Positions 17,630 to 26,457 of a stretch of DNA of 64,000 nt are shown here, one piece after another; within the stretch, counting starts at the first letter, position 1; the number at the start of each line of letters is the position of its first letter. The notes under the pieces are model-generated. The model saw only the letters and a list, made by a program, of their open reading frames with translations, had not been told where the DNA came from and made no database searches. Location: assembly GCF_040361195.1 (NCBI RefSeq), contig NZ_APNE01000015.1. One strand, given 5' to 3'. The DNA is from Salinisphaera hydrothermalis (GTDB lineage Bacteria; Pseudomonadota; Gammaproteobacteria; Nevskiales; Salinisphaeraceae). Made by a program: the position numbers and the translations under genes.

Positions 17630-18304
17630 TCAGAAACCGAGTTCCTCGAGCAGATCGTCGACCTGGGCCTGATCGGTCACCACATCGGATTTACCTGCAG
17701 CATTGACCTGCGGGCCATTGAGCAGACCGTCTCCGGAATCGCCGTCGATGTCGGCCTCGCGTCGTTCGCGATAGCTGGCCGCTTCGGGCATGTGCTCGAC
17801 GAGCACCTCCACCAGCTGGCTCTCGATCCGACGGATCACGGTGATCAGCTTGCCGACCACTTGCCCGGTCAGGTCCTGAAAATCCTGCGCCATCATGATT
17901 TCATGCAGCTGCGCGTTGGTCGCACGCGTCTGCTCCGGCAGATGGCGCAGATAACCGCGCGTATCGGCGACCAGCTCGCGCGCATCGGACAAGTCGATCG
18001 GCGCATCGAACCAGGTATCCCAGCGGCTCGACAACGATTGTGCGTTCTCGGCCAGGCGCTCCTGCACCGGCTGGGCGACCTCGATGGCCGACAAGGCCCG
18101 CTCGGCCGCGGCTTCGGTGGTTTCGGCGATATACGCCAGACGATCGCGGGCGTCCGGAATGGCTTCGGCAGCCTTTTCGACTTCCTTGTCCAGACCCAGT
18201 TCGCGCATGCTGTCGTGCAACGCGCGGGTGAGCTGGCCGATCCGATCGATCAGTTCGCTGTTGTTGTTCTCGTCGGCGGATGCCGCACTCTGATTATGGC
18301 TCAT
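17630..18304 (-). CDS. cheZ: Chemotaxis phosphatase CheZ
   Basis: CheZ dephosphorylates CheY-P at the chemoreceptor array. The 224-residue protein is mainly helical. It contains the active-site region MMAQDFQDLTGQVVGKLITV, which supplies the Asp and Gln used in CheZ catalysis. Its C-terminal tail ends QAQVDDLLEELGF, the amphipathic helix that binds CheY. It lies 28 bases after cheY in the same operon. CheZ is characteristic of beta/gammaproteobacterial chemotaxis. Confidence 0.95.
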   Translation of the reverse strand: MSHNQSAASADENNNSELIDRIGQLTRALHDSMRELGLDKEVEKAAEAIPDARDRLAYIAETTEAAAERALSAIEVAQPVQERLAENAQSLSSRWDTWFDAPIDLSDARELVADTRGYLRHLPEQTRATNAQLHEIMMAQDFQDLTGQVVGKLITVIRRIESQLVEVLVEHMPEAASYRERREADIDGDSGDGLLNGPQVNAAGKSDVVTDQAQVDDLLEELGF

Positions 18305-18332
18305 GGCTGCCCCCTGAGGCCGCGCGCAAATG

Positions 18333-18722
18333 TTACAGGCCGTGCTTTTCGAAGATCTTGTTCATCTTCTCTTCGAGCGTGGCCGCCGTGAACGGTTTGA
18401 CCACATAGCCGCTGGCACCGGCCTGGGCGGCGGCGACGATGTTTTCCTTCTTGGCTTCCGCCGTGACCATCAGCACCGGCAGATGCTTGAGCCCGTCGTC
18501 CGCGCGGATTTTCTTGAGCATGTCCAGGCCGTTGAGATTGGGCATGTTCCAGTCCGAAATCACGAACTGGACATGGCCGCCGGCCAGCTTGCCGAGTGCT
18601 TCGGCGCCGTCCTCGGCTTCTTCGATGTTGTGATACCCAAGCTCTTTGAGCAGGTTGCGCACAATACGGCGCATGGTCGAGAAATCGTCGACCACGAGAA
18701 ATTGCAGATCGGCATCGGCCAT
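18333..18722 (-). CDS. cheY: Chemotaxis response regulator CheY
   Basis: CheY is the single-domain response regulator that binds the motor switch when phosphorylated. The 129-residue product has the acidic pair D12-D13, phospho-acceptor D57 (VISDWNMP), T87 and K109 (VVKPF), all in canonical positions. It ends MNKIFEKHGL, as in enteric CheY. It sits between cheB and cheZ. A long open frame covering this region on the same strand in another register is a shadow. Confidence 0.97.
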   Translation of the reverse strand: MADADLQFLVVDDFSTMRRIVRNLLKELGYHNIEEAEDGAEALGKLAGGHVQFVISDWNMPNLNGLDMLKKIRADDGLKHLPVLMVTAEAKKENIVAAAQAGASGYVVKPFTAATLEEKMNKIFEKHGL

Positions 18723-18770
18723 TGAGGTCTCCTTCGAATAGCGGTTGTTCGTATATATCGGCGGCGCCGG

Positions 18771-19826
18771 TCAGATCCGTACCGCGCCGCCGGCCTCGGC
18801 GATCAACGCCAGGGCCTTTGCGCCGATATCGTCGAGCGGCAACTCGAAACTGGCACCCCCGCGGGCCACGGCCTCGGCCGGCATGCCATAGACCACCGAG
18901 GTGGCACTGTCCTGCGCGATGGTAGCGGCCCCGGCGGCGCGCATGGCAACCATGCCGTCCGCGCCGTCGGCGCCCATGCCGGTGAGCAACACGCCCACAG
19001 CGTTGGCACCCGCAGAGGCGGCCACCGAATGAAACAGGACATCCACCGAAGGCCGGTGCCGATTGACCGGCTCGCTGGCCTCCAGCGCGATAGTGTAGTT
19101 GGCGCCGCTGCGTGCGAGCCGCATGTGCATCTCGCCGCCCGGGGCGATATACGCATGGCCGGGCAGCACGCGTTCGCCGTGCCGGGCTTCGGCCACGGCC
19201 AACGCACATAGCGAGTCCAGGCGCTTGGCGAAAGACGCCGTAAACCCGGCCGGCATATGCTGGGTAATCAAAATCGCCGGCGCGTTGGCGGGCATCGGTT
19301 CGAGCAGATGCCGTAATGCTTCGGTTCCACCGGTCGAGGCGCCGACAGCGATCAATTTCTCGCTGGAAACGGTCGGCGCGCGCAGCCGGGCAGGCGGCGC
19401 GGCGTTGGCGCGCGCCGTGGGGCGCGCTCGCGCGGCGGCCCGCAGCTTGTAGACGATATCGGCCGCCGCACTCGCCAGGCCGTCCCGTATATTGACCTTG
19501 GGCTTGGCCACGAAATCGACCGCGCCGAGCTCCAGCGCCTGCATCGTGATTTGCGATCCGCGCTCGGTCAGCGACGACACCATCACGACCGGCATCGGAC
19601 GCAGCCGCATGAGCTTTTCCAGGAAATCCAGACCGTCCATGCGCGGCATTTCGACGTCCAGCGTCAAAACGTCCGGATTGTGCTGCTTGATCAGCTCGCG
19701 CGCGACGTAAGGATCGGGCGCGGTGGCGACCATCTCCATGCCGGGCGCCTCGTCGACAATCGCGGTCAGCAACTGACGCATCAACGCCGAATCGTCGACC
19801 GCCAGCACTTTGATCGGGGCACTCAT
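18771..19826 (-). CDS. cheB: Chemotaxis response regulator protein-glutamate methylesterase CheB
   Basis: CheB removes methyl groups from, and deamidates, chemoreceptors during adaptation. The 351-residue protein has an N-terminal receiver (D11-D12, phospho-acceptor D57 in TLDVEMPRMDG, lysine in VAKPK). A linker rich in Ala/Arg follows (about 125-150). The C-terminal esterase has catalytic Ser164 (IAVGASTGGTEAL), His190 (ITQHMPAGF) and Asp in LLTGMGADGADGM. Its start overlaps the cheD stop by four bases. Confidence 0.97.
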   Translation of the reverse strand: MSAPIKVLAVDDSALMRQLLTAIVDEAPGMEMVATAPDPYVARELIKQHNPDVLTLDVEMPRMDGLDFLEKLMRLRPMPVVMVSSLTERGSQITMQALELGAVDFVAKPKVNIRDGLASAAADIVYKLRAAARARPTARANAAPPARLRAPTVSSEKLIAVGASTGGTEALRHLLEPMPANAPAILITQHMPAGFTASFAKRLDSLCALAVAEARHGERVLPGHAYIAPGGEMHMRLARSGANYTIALEASEPVNRHRPSVDVLFHSVAASAGANAVGVLLTGMGADGADGMVAMRAAGAATIAQDSATSVVYGMPAEAVARGGASFELPLDDIGAKALALIAEAGGAVRI

Positions 19827-20404
19827 GCCGATGCTCCCGGCATGGCCGCCTGGCGTGCCAGGCCGCGTTCGCGCTCGGCCAGCGCGGACTCGACCACGCG
19901 CAGCCGCCGGACGCGTGCTTCGCCGGTGGTGGCCCGATACTGCAATTGCCGCGGCCAGGCTCCGCCCAGATCCTCGGCCAGAATCGGAATACGAGCACGT
20001 GCCAGGTAAGCGCGGACAAATTCGGCATTGGCATCGCCGACACGCGCGATACGCATGTCCGCGAGCACGTTGGCGCCGCCAAAGACCTTGGCCTCAAGCC
20101 GCTCGCGACGCGCCCCCAGCGCGATCAATTCGTCCACCAGGCGATTCATGGCGTGGCCGCCATAGATCATGCTGCGTATGCGTTCGCTCTCGGCATCCCC
20201 GTTGTCCGGCAGCATGAAATGATTCATGCCGCCGACCCCGGCGGCCGCATCGCGCAGACACGCGGCTACGCAGGAGCCCAGTACCGTGGTCAGCAGGAAC
20301 GGCTGATCGGTGACGTAGTACTCCTTGGGCAGGAGCTTGATATGAACCTCGCCATGGACGTCGACATAGCGCCGCGTCGCCAGGTCAGGCGCTGCCACAC
20401 TCAT
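19823..20404 (-). CDS. cheD: Chemoreceptor glutamine deamidase CheD
   Basis: CheD deamidates glutamines in chemoreceptor adaptation sites. The 193-residue product shows the catalytic Cys45 in LGSCVAACLRD and His62 in GGMNHFMLP. A distal block KVFGGANVLADMRIARVGDA contains the conserved FGGA. The start overlaps the cheR stop by four bases, and the stop overlaps cheB. The R-D-B-Y-Z order is seen in many betaproteobacteria and some gammaproteobacteria but not in E. coli, which lacks CheD. Confidence 0.95.
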   Translation of the reverse strand: MSVAAPDLATRRYVDVHGEVHIKLLPKEYYVTDQPFLLTTVLGSCVAACLRDAAAGVGGMNHFMLPDNGDAESERIRSMIYGGHAMNRLVDELIALGARRERLEAKVFGGANVLADMRIARVGDANAEFVRAYLARARIPILAEDLGGAWPRQLQYRATTGEARVRRLRVVESALAERERGLARQAAMPGASA

Positions 20405-21261
20405 CGCGCGCCCCCGCGTAGCCGATATACCGTCTGCCCCCGCAGCACGAACGGATTCTCGAAATAGCTGAAGTTTTCGGAGTGGCCGGCGAACAGCAGC
20501 CCATCGGGCTTCATCAGCCCGGCGAAACGCTTCAATACCCGCTGCTGGGTGTCCTTATCGAAATAGATCATAAGATTACGACAGAAAATCGCGTCGAACG
20601 GCCCGTCGACAGGCCAGTCGCCGCTGGCAAGATTGAGCGGGGCGAAATGCACGCGCGAACGCAGGGCCGGCGCCACGCGTGCCAGGCCGGAACGTGCGCC
20701 TGTCCCCCGCAGGAAGAAGCGTTTGCGGCGTTCTTCGCTGAGTTTTTCCACCGCCGCCAACGGATAAATCCCGGCCCGCGCGTCGGCTAGCGCTCGGGTG
20801 TCGATATCGGTCGCCACGATCTCTGCTCGCTCCGCCGCCGAACCGAGCGTCTCGGCCAGGGTGATGGCGATGGACCACGGCTCTTCGCCGGTGGACGCCG
20901 CACAGCACCAGATCGAGATCGGCCCGCTGCGGCGGGCGACATGCTCGGCCAGCAAGGGAAAATGATGCGCTTCGCGAAAGAACGACGTGAGGTTGGTCGT
21001 CAGTGCGTTGGTGAAATGTTCCCACTCCGGATGCGAGGCGTCGGCCTCCAGCGGATCGAGATAATCGGCAAAACGACGCTGGCCGGCCAGCCGCACGCGG
21101 CGCGCGAGCCGGCTATAAGCCATCTCGCGTTTGCGTTCGGACAGGGCAATGCCCGCGCGCTCGCCGATCATGCGCCGCAGACGCGCGAAATCGGCGTCGG
21201 TGAAAACCAGATCACGCGTCGGGGTCGCCGCGGCCTCGCGGGAATCAATGACATCGGACAC
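20401..21261 (-). CDS. cheR: Chemotaxis protein methyltransferase CheR
   Basis: CheR uses S-adenosylmethionine to methylate receptor glutamates. The 286-residue protein has the N-terminal helical domain (about 20-85, RRMIGERAGIALSERKREMA). The methyltransferase domain has WCCAASTGEEPWSIAITLAE for SAM binding, ATDIDTRAL and FDAIFCRNLMIYFDKDTQQR. The C-terminus has LLFAGHSENFSYF. It lies 29 bases after cheW and overlaps cheD. Confidence 0.97.
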   Translation of the reverse strand: MSDVIDSREAAATPTRDLVFTDADFARLRRMIGERAGIALSERKREMAYSRLARRVRLAGQRRFADYLDPLEADASHPEWEHFTNALTTNLTSFFREAHHFPLLAEHVARRSGPISIWCCAASTGEEPWSIAITLAETLGSAAERAEIVATDIDTRALADARAGIYPLAAVEKLSEERRKRFFLRGTGARSGLARVAPALRSRVHFAPLNLASGDWPVDGPFDAIFCRNLMIYFDKDTQQRVLKRFAGLMKPDGLLFAGHSENFSYFENPFVLRGQTVYRLRGGAR

Positions 21262-21290
21262 GTGGCTGATTTCTCCGGAATAGTGAAAGG

Positions 21291-21782
21291 CTAAGCGGTT
21301 TCGGCGTCGAGCGATTCGACCAGTGCCATTTCACGGCTGGTCATCATCGCTTCGGCATCGATCAGGATCAGCATGCGGTCATCGATGCTGGCCAACCCCT
21401 CCAGATACGCCGTGTCCATTTGACCGCCGAATTCAGGCGCAGGCTTGATCTGCTCGGCCGACAGACCGATCACGTCCGACACCGAGTCGACGACCACGCC
21501 GACCACGCGCTCGCCGATGTTGAGCACGATCACGACCGTCTGTTCGGTATAGTCGGCCTCGCCGAGCGCGAACTTGAGCCGCAGGTCGACGATCGGCACG
21601 ATCGCGCCGCGCAGATTGGTCACGCCCTTGATGAAATCGGGCACGTTGGCGATCCGGGTCACGTTCGAATAACCGCGAATCTCCTGAACTTTCAGGATAT
21701 CCACGGCGTATTCCTCGCCTCCCAGGGTAAAGACCAGTACTTCGCGCTGGTCGGAATCGGTCGCGGCAATCATGTCAGTCAT
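21291..21782 (-). CDS. cheW: Chemotaxis coupling protein CheW
   Basis: CheW couples chemoreceptors to CheA. The 163-residue product, starting MTDMIAATDSDQREVLVFTL, is a single CheW SH3-like double barrel with VQEIRGYSNVTRIANVPDFI and GVTNLRGAIVPIVDLRLKFA. The ATG at 21782 is preferred because a GAGAG precedes it. A TTG six bases upstream is also in frame. It overlaps the cheA stop by eight bases. Confidence 0.96.
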   Translation of the reverse strand: MTDMIAATDSDQREVLVFTLGGEEYAVDILKVQEIRGYSNVTRIANVPDFIKGVTNLRGAIVPIVDLRLKFALGEADYTEQTVVIVLNIGERVVGVVVDSVSDVIGLSAEQIKPAPEFGGQMDTAYLEGLASIDDRMLILIDAEAMMTSREMALVESLDAETA

Positions 21783-24084
21783 TGGCAACGCTCTCTTCGG
21801 TCTCGGACGGGGTCAGGGGCGCGGTGGTTTTACGCGGTTTGCGGGGCGCGGCCGTCATCCGCGCCAACGCCGTGGCATCCAGGATGAGCGCCACACTGCC
21901 GTCGCCCAGAATGGTGGCCGCCGATACGCCAGCGACCTTGCGGAAATGGGTTTCGAGATTCTTGACCACGACCTGTTGCTGGCCAATCAGTTCGTCGACG
22001 AACAGCGCAAAGCGGCGTGACTCGCTGGTCACGACCACGACAATGCCCCGGGCGAGATCGGTTTCGGCGTCGGCCACATCGAATACGCGATGGAGTTCGA
22101 CCAGCGGCAGATATTCGCCGCGAACCTCGATGACCTGACTGCCGGCCGTCACCGTGCGCGCGGCCGACTGCTCCACGCGCATCGACTCGAGAATCGCGCC
22201 CAACGGCAGAATAAAGATTTCCTGGCCGGCGCGGACGGCCATACCGTCCATAATTGCCAGGGTCAGCGGCAGGATGACGCGCACGGTGGTCCCGGCTCCC
22301 TGCTTCGACCGCAGATCGACGTGACCGCCGAGCTGGGCGATGTTGCGCTTGACCACATCCATGCCGACGCCGCGTCCGGAAATATCGCTGACCTGGGCGG
22401 CGGTGGAAAAACCGGGCGCGAAAATGAGCTGCCAGACATCCTCGTCCGGCATGTCGTCGGATACCGCAAGGCCGCTGCTTTTCGCCTTGGCCAGAATGCG
22501 TTCACGCGACAGCCCGGCGCCGTCGTCGCTGATTTCGATGACGATGTTCCCGCCTTCGTGGCGCGCGGAAAGGGTGAGCTGTCCGGCCGCCGGCTTGCCG
22601 GCGGCCGTGCGCGTGGCGACATCCTCGATCCCGTGATCGAGGCTGTTGCGCACCAGATGCGTCATCGGATCCATGATCCGCTCGATCAGCCCCTTGTCGA
22701 GCTCGGTCGCCCCGCCTCGGGTTTCGAGGTTGATTTCCTTGCCAAGCTTGGAGCTCAGATCGCGCACCAGACGCGGGAATCGATTGAAGGCGAAGTCCAT
22801 CGGCACCATGCGTACCGACATCACCGCCTCCTGCAGATCACGCGCGTTGCGGGCGAGCTGACTCATGCCCTCGGACAATGCTTCGTCATGCTCGTGATCG
22901 ATTTCGCCGACCGCTCGGTCGAGCATCGACTGGGTGATCACCAGCTCGCCAACGAGATTGATGATGTGATCGATCTTGTCGGTCGGCACGCGCACCGAGG
23001 TCGACTCCGAATGCGCGGCCTCTCGCCGGCGCTCGCCCGCACCGCCGCTTGACTCACCGGCGGCCTTGGCAGGCGGGACCGATTGCGGCTCGGCCGGCGC
23101 GGATGCTGCCGGCGGCGTGGTATCGGTCGTGGCCGATTTCGCCTCGGGCGCCGTCGTTGTCTTCGCGTCCGCCGGTTCGATCGTGACCCGGTCGAGATCG
23201 ATCTGGAAACCGAGTACCGCGGCGATGTCCTCGATCGGCTGATCGCTGGCGAGTTCGACCGTCAGGGTATCGCCGTCGATCTGGCGAGCGCTGATCTCAC
23301 CCAGTACTTCCAGGTCAGCCAGTACGGCCGGGCGGCTGGTGTCGTCCACGCCGCTGACGGTCACTCGCAGGCGTTGCGCGCCGGCCGCCGCCTTTCCGGC
23401 CGCGGCAACGGGTTCGATCGCGATCTGATCGACATCGACGATGAAACACAGTACGGCAACGATGTCGTCGTCGTCCGCTTCCGTGGCCAAATCGAGTCTG
23501 AGGGTTCCGGATTCTTCGCTGCGATTCGACACCTCGCCGAATAGCGCCAGCTCGCCGGCGAGCGCCTCGCCCTCGCCGTCTTCCAACCCGCTGATCCGCA
23601 CGGTGACCCGCCGCGCGCCCGTATCGACGGCCGCTGCATGGCGGGTTTCGCCGCCTGCTTCATCGGTGGCAGACGCTTGAGCTGCGGGACCGGGCGCTTT
23701 GTCGCCCTCGGCGATCTGTTGCAATACGCGGCAGATACGATCGGCGGCCTCGGCGTCCGGGGATTCGCCTTCGCGATAGGATTCAACCTGACCTTTCAAC
23801 ACGTCGCCTGCCTCCAGCAGGATGTCGACCGTCGCACGGTCGAGCACGAGCTCGCCGTTGCGTGCCAGGTCGAGCAGGTTTTCCATTCGATGCGTCGTGT
23901 TCTGGAGCGCCTCGAAACCGAAGGTGCCGGCGCCACCCTTGATCGAATGCGCGGCACGGAAAATCGCATCCAGCGCCTCGCGATCGGGAGCTGCGGTATC
24001 CAGCTCGATGAGCAAGCGCTCCATGTCCTCGAGCAACTCGGAGGCTTCTTCGAAGAAGGTGTCGTAAAAATCGGTGACATCCAT
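21775..24084 (-). CDS. cheA: Chemotaxis histidine kinase CheA, with duplicated P2-like modules
   Basis: CheA is the array-bound kinase for CheY and CheB. The 769-residue protein has P1 (residues 1-125) with phospho-acceptor His46 in AAHSIKGGAGTFGF. Two tandem similar modules of about 67 residues follow (158-225 and 238-304), each running from an (R/L)RVTV.(I/V)SG start through GE(V/I)S to a VL.F.(I/V)D.D.(V/I).IEP end. After an Ala/Pro/Thr linker come P3 (about 365-430), a kinase domain with LTHLVRNSLDHGIE, DDGAGLSRE and GRGVGMDVV, and a C-terminal CheW-like P5. The duplicated middle is longer than in E. coli CheA (654 residues). Which copy binds CheY is unknown. Confidence 0.96.
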   Translation of the reverse strand: MDVTDFYDTFFEEASELLEDMERLLIELDTAAPDREALDAIFRAAHSIKGGAGTFGFEALQNTTHRMENLLDLARNGELVLDRATVDILLEAGDVLKGQVESYREGESPDAEAADRICRVLQQIAEGDKAPGPAAQASATDEAGGETRHAAAVDTGARRVTVRISGLEDGEGEALAGELALFGEVSNRSEESGTLRLDLATEADDDDIVAVLCFIVDVDQIAIEPVAAAGKAAAGAQRLRVTVSGVDDTSRPAVLADLEVLGEISARQIDGDTLTVELASDQPIEDIAAVLGFQIDLDRVTIEPADAKTTTAPEAKSATTDTTPPAASAPAEPQSVPPAKAAGESSGGAGERRREAAHSESTSVRVPTDKIDHIINLVGELVITQSMLDRAVGEIDHEHDEALSEGMSQLARNARDLQEAVMSVRMVPMDFAFNRFPRLVRDLSSKLGKEINLETRGGATELDKGLIERIMDPMTHLVRNSLDHGIEDVATRTAAGKPAAGQLTLSARHEGGNIVIEISDDGAGLSRERILAKAKSSGLAVSDDMPDEDVWQLIFAPGFSTAAQVSDISGRGVGMDVVKRNIAQLGGHVDLRSKQGAGTTVRVILPLTLAIMDGMAVRAGQEIFILPLGAILESMRVEQSAARTVTAGSQVIEVRGEYLPLVELHRVFDVADAETDLARGIVVVVTSESRRFALFVDELIGQQQVVVKNLETHFRKVAGVSAATILGDGSVALILDATALARMTAAPRKPRKTTAPLTPSETEESVAND

Positions 24085-24137
24085 GCCGTTAGTTCTTCTG
24101 GTCGCGCTGGGCCGGGGCCGGCAGTGATGACGTCCGG

Positions 24138-25109
24138 CTACCCCGAAATATCGTCCGGCAGGCGCGGAACTTTAGGCCCGATCCAGCCCAGAAATGTCCC
24201 TAGATCGGCGGTGTCCGGCGACGACGACTGCGCCATTTGGCGGGGGGCGTTCAGAGGCACGGTGCGGGTTTCCACGCTCCGATCCGCCGACTCGATGCGT
24301 TGTTGCGCCCGGTCGTTGAGCAGCAAGATGCTGATCCGGCGGTTAAGCGGCGAATTCGGTTTGTCGCCCTCGACATGCTGCGTATCGGCGGCGCCGATTA
24401 CACGCAGCAACTTGCCTGGCGTCATCCCCCCGGACACCAGTGCACGCCGGGCCGCATTGGCGCGATCCGCCGACAGCTCCCAGTTGCTGTAGGCCTGCGG
24501 GCCCGCTGCATAGGGCAGATCGTCGGTGTGGCCGGTGATGGTGATCTTGTTCTTGACCTTTGAAAGCGTCGGCGCGATTCGCTCAAGCAGCACGGCGATA
24601 TCGGGCTCAAGTCGGGCGCTGCCCAGCTTGAACATGGGCCGGCGCTTGGAATCGAAGATCTGGATCCGCAGCCCGTCCGGTACCATCTGGATCTTGAGCT
24701 GAGACGACATGCGATTGAGCTTCGGATCCTGCTCGATCTGTGCTTGGAGCTGGGCCTTCAGACGCTCGAGCCGCCGATTGTCGGGATGATAATTCTTGGC
24801 CTGCGGCGTGGTGCGCTGGACCTCGCCGTCGGAATGCACCGGGTTGTCGCCGCCACCAGGAATCGCACTGTTGCTGGCCGAGGCCTTATCGCCGCCAACC
24901 AGGGCGACCTTGAGCGGGGTCCGAAAATACTGACTGACGTTCTCGAGCTGAGGTTTACTCAAACCGGCCAACAACCACATGACCAGGAAGAACGCCATCA
25001 TGGCCGTCATGAAATCGGCGTAGGCGATCTTCCAGGTTCCGTGCGAAGTATGGCGCTGATGCCGTTTGCGCCGAATGACGATCGGGCGGCGCGAATTCTC
25101 GTCGCTCAC
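24138..25109 (-). CDS. motB: Flagellar motor stator protein MotB
   Basis: MotB anchors the stator to peptidoglycan and carries the proton-binding Asp. The 323-residue product has a basic start, then one membrane segment with AYADFMTAMMAFFLVMWLLA (about residues 29-48). Its Asp corresponds to E. coli D32, which indicates a proton-type stator. A plug/linker follows, then an OmpA-like domain with ITGHTDDLPY and NWELSADRANAARRALV. Its start overlaps the motA stop by four bases. Confidence 0.96.
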   Translation of the reverse strand: MSDENSRRPIVIRRKRHQRHTSHGTWKIAYADFMTAMMAFFLVMWLLAGLSKPQLENVSQYFRTPLKVALVGGDKASASNSAIPGGGDNPVHSDGEVQRTTPQAKNYHPDNRRLERLKAQLQAQIEQDPKLNRMSSQLKIQMVPDGLRIQIFDSKRRPMFKLGSARLEPDIAVLLERIAPTLSKVKNKITITGHTDDLPYAAGPQAYSNWELSADRANAARRALVSGGMTPGKLLRVIGAADTQHVEGDKPNSPLNRRISILLLNDRAQQRIESADRSVETRTVPLNAPRQMAQSSSPDTADLGTFLGWIGPKVPRLPDDISG

Positions 25110-25984
25110 GGGTTCTCTCGCGTGCCCCCGGCACGCACTTCACGCACGTGGTTCTCCAGCTCGGAGAACGCGGGGCGTTCGGCCGAAAACAGCGCCTTGC
25201 GACCGAATTCGATGGCCAACGGCGGCGCGTAGCCGTTGAGATGCGCGAGCAGCGTGACCTTGATCGCCTGCAGCACTTTCACTACATCGTCGATCTGAGT
25301 GCGGACGCGCGACGCCAGCGGCGAAACAAAACCATAGGCCAGCAGGATGCCAAGAAACGTGCCGACCATGGCGTGTGCGATCAGCGGACCGATCCCGGCC
25401 GGCTCGAGCGACGCCGAGCCCAGCGCATGTACCACGCCCATGACGGCCGCCACGATTCCGAATGCCGGCAGCCCGTCGCCCATGGCCGACAAGCCATGGG
25501 CCGGCACTTCGGCCTCTTGCTGGAAGGTTTCGATCTCGTGGTCCATGAGGGCCTCGATTTCGAAGGCGTCCATGTTGCCGCTGATCATCAGACGCAGGTA
25601 ATCGTTGATGAATTCCATGATCAACGTATCGCCGAGCAGCGTCGGGTAGCTCGAAAACAACGGGCTGTTGGCCGGATCTTCGATATCGGCCTCAAGCGCC
25701 ATCATGCCCTGCTGACGCGCCTTGGCCATGAGCAGATAAAGCAGCGTCATCAGATCGAGACAGGTCGATTTGCTGTAACGATGGCCGCGCAACAGCTTCG
25801 GGAACACCCGAATCATGGCGGATACGCCCTTGCCGTTGGTCGAGGCTAGAAAGGCCCCGATGCCGGCGCCGAAGATGATCACGAACTCCGCCGGCTGATA
25901 GAGCACGCCCATATGGCCGCCCACCAGGGCATATCCGCCGAGCACGGACACCATGACAACGATATAGCCGGCTACGACAAGCAC
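25106..25984 (-). CDS. motA: Flagellar motor stator protein MotA
   Basis: MotA forms the stator ring with MotB and drives rotation. The 292-residue protein has four membrane segments (two before residue 55, two between about 165 and 225). A large cytoplasmic loop contains LLRGHRYSKSTCLDLMTLLY. The conserved region GDGLPAFGIVAAVMGVVHAL is present. The start codon is GTG with AGGGG five bases upstream. It heads motAB-cheAWRDBYZ and has a FliA-type promoter 58 bases upstream. Confidence 0.96.
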   Translation of the reverse strand: MLVVAGYIVVMVSVLGGYALVGGHMGVLYQPAEFVIIFGAGIGAFLASTNGKGVSAMIRVFPKLLRGHRYSKSTCLDLMTLLYLLMAKARQQGMMALEADIEDPANSPLFSSYPTLLGDTLIMEFINDYLRLMISGNMDAFEIEALMDHEIETFQQEAEVPAHGLSAMGDGLPAFGIVAAVMGVVHALGSASLEPAGIGPLIAHAMVGTFLGILLAYGFVSPLASRVRTQIDDVVKVLQAIKVTLLAHLNGYAPPLAIEFGRKALFSAERPAFSELENHVREVRAGGTRENP

Positions 25985-26041
25985 TGGAACCCCTGGCGAT
26001 CAGACACGACCGCATTTGACGACGGTTTAGGCGTACAGCAC

Positions 26042-26068
26042 ATAACGGCCGGCGACATGGGAACTTGA
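26042..26068 (-). promoter_or_regulatory. Sigma-28 (FliA) promoter of motAB-che
   Basis: On the minus strand TCAA (26065-26068), a 15-base spacer and GCCGTTAT (26042-26049) match the FliA pattern. The -10 is identical to that of the flgM promoter. It lies 58 bases upstream of the motA start and is the only promoter-like signal seen between flhC and motA. It is separated from flhC by the inserted repeat element. Confidence 0.75.
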
Positions 26069-26185
26069 ACGCTGGATGCCCATCGATTTTTGATTCGTCG
26101 ATGCGGTCGCACTCACGACACCGGACGACGAGACGCATGCGTAAGACGCCCGCCCGGAGGCAAGCCCCGGGCGCAGGCGTCGTGC

Positions 26186-26457
26186 TAGGGCGTGTTGAGG
26201 TTTCGTGCGAGCGCCGCGTTGGCGTCCGCAAATCGTGTCCGGCAAGGCGCGGGTCGCCGCGTCGTGGCGTGCCACGACCCAGACTCGCAACGCCGCCGGG
26301 CGGGATTTGCGGCCCAACCCTTCGGGACAAGCGCTGTTTTGCGGCAATCCAGCGTCGTTGCTCTCTCGCGTAGGCCCACTCCGCCGCGTTCGCTACGCCT
26401 CGTCTTGCCGCAAAACAGCGCTTGGCGCGGACTCGAACGAAACCTCAACACGCCCTA
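26186..26457. mobile_element. Miniature inverted-repeat element, copy 1 (in the flhC stop codon)
   Basis: A 268-bp element (26188-26455) is flanked by TA on both sides. Its ends are inverted repeats: GGGCGTGTTGAGGTTTCGT on the left and its complement on the right. Inside is a perfect 20-bp inverted repeat (26328-26347 with 26405-26424, the arm centred on GCGCTGTTTTGCGG). It encodes no transposase. It matches copy 2 at 57056-57336 in inverse orientation over nearly the whole length. TA duplication suggests mobilisation by an IS630- or IS5-type transposase, but that is inference. The right TA and terminal G form the flhC stop codon. Confidence 0.85.

Noticed and set aside
18301..20097. 598-codon open frame overlapping cheY and cheB
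   Set aside because: cheY, cheB and cheD are unambiguous in the other registers, and this translation is low-complexity and Arg/Gly-rich.
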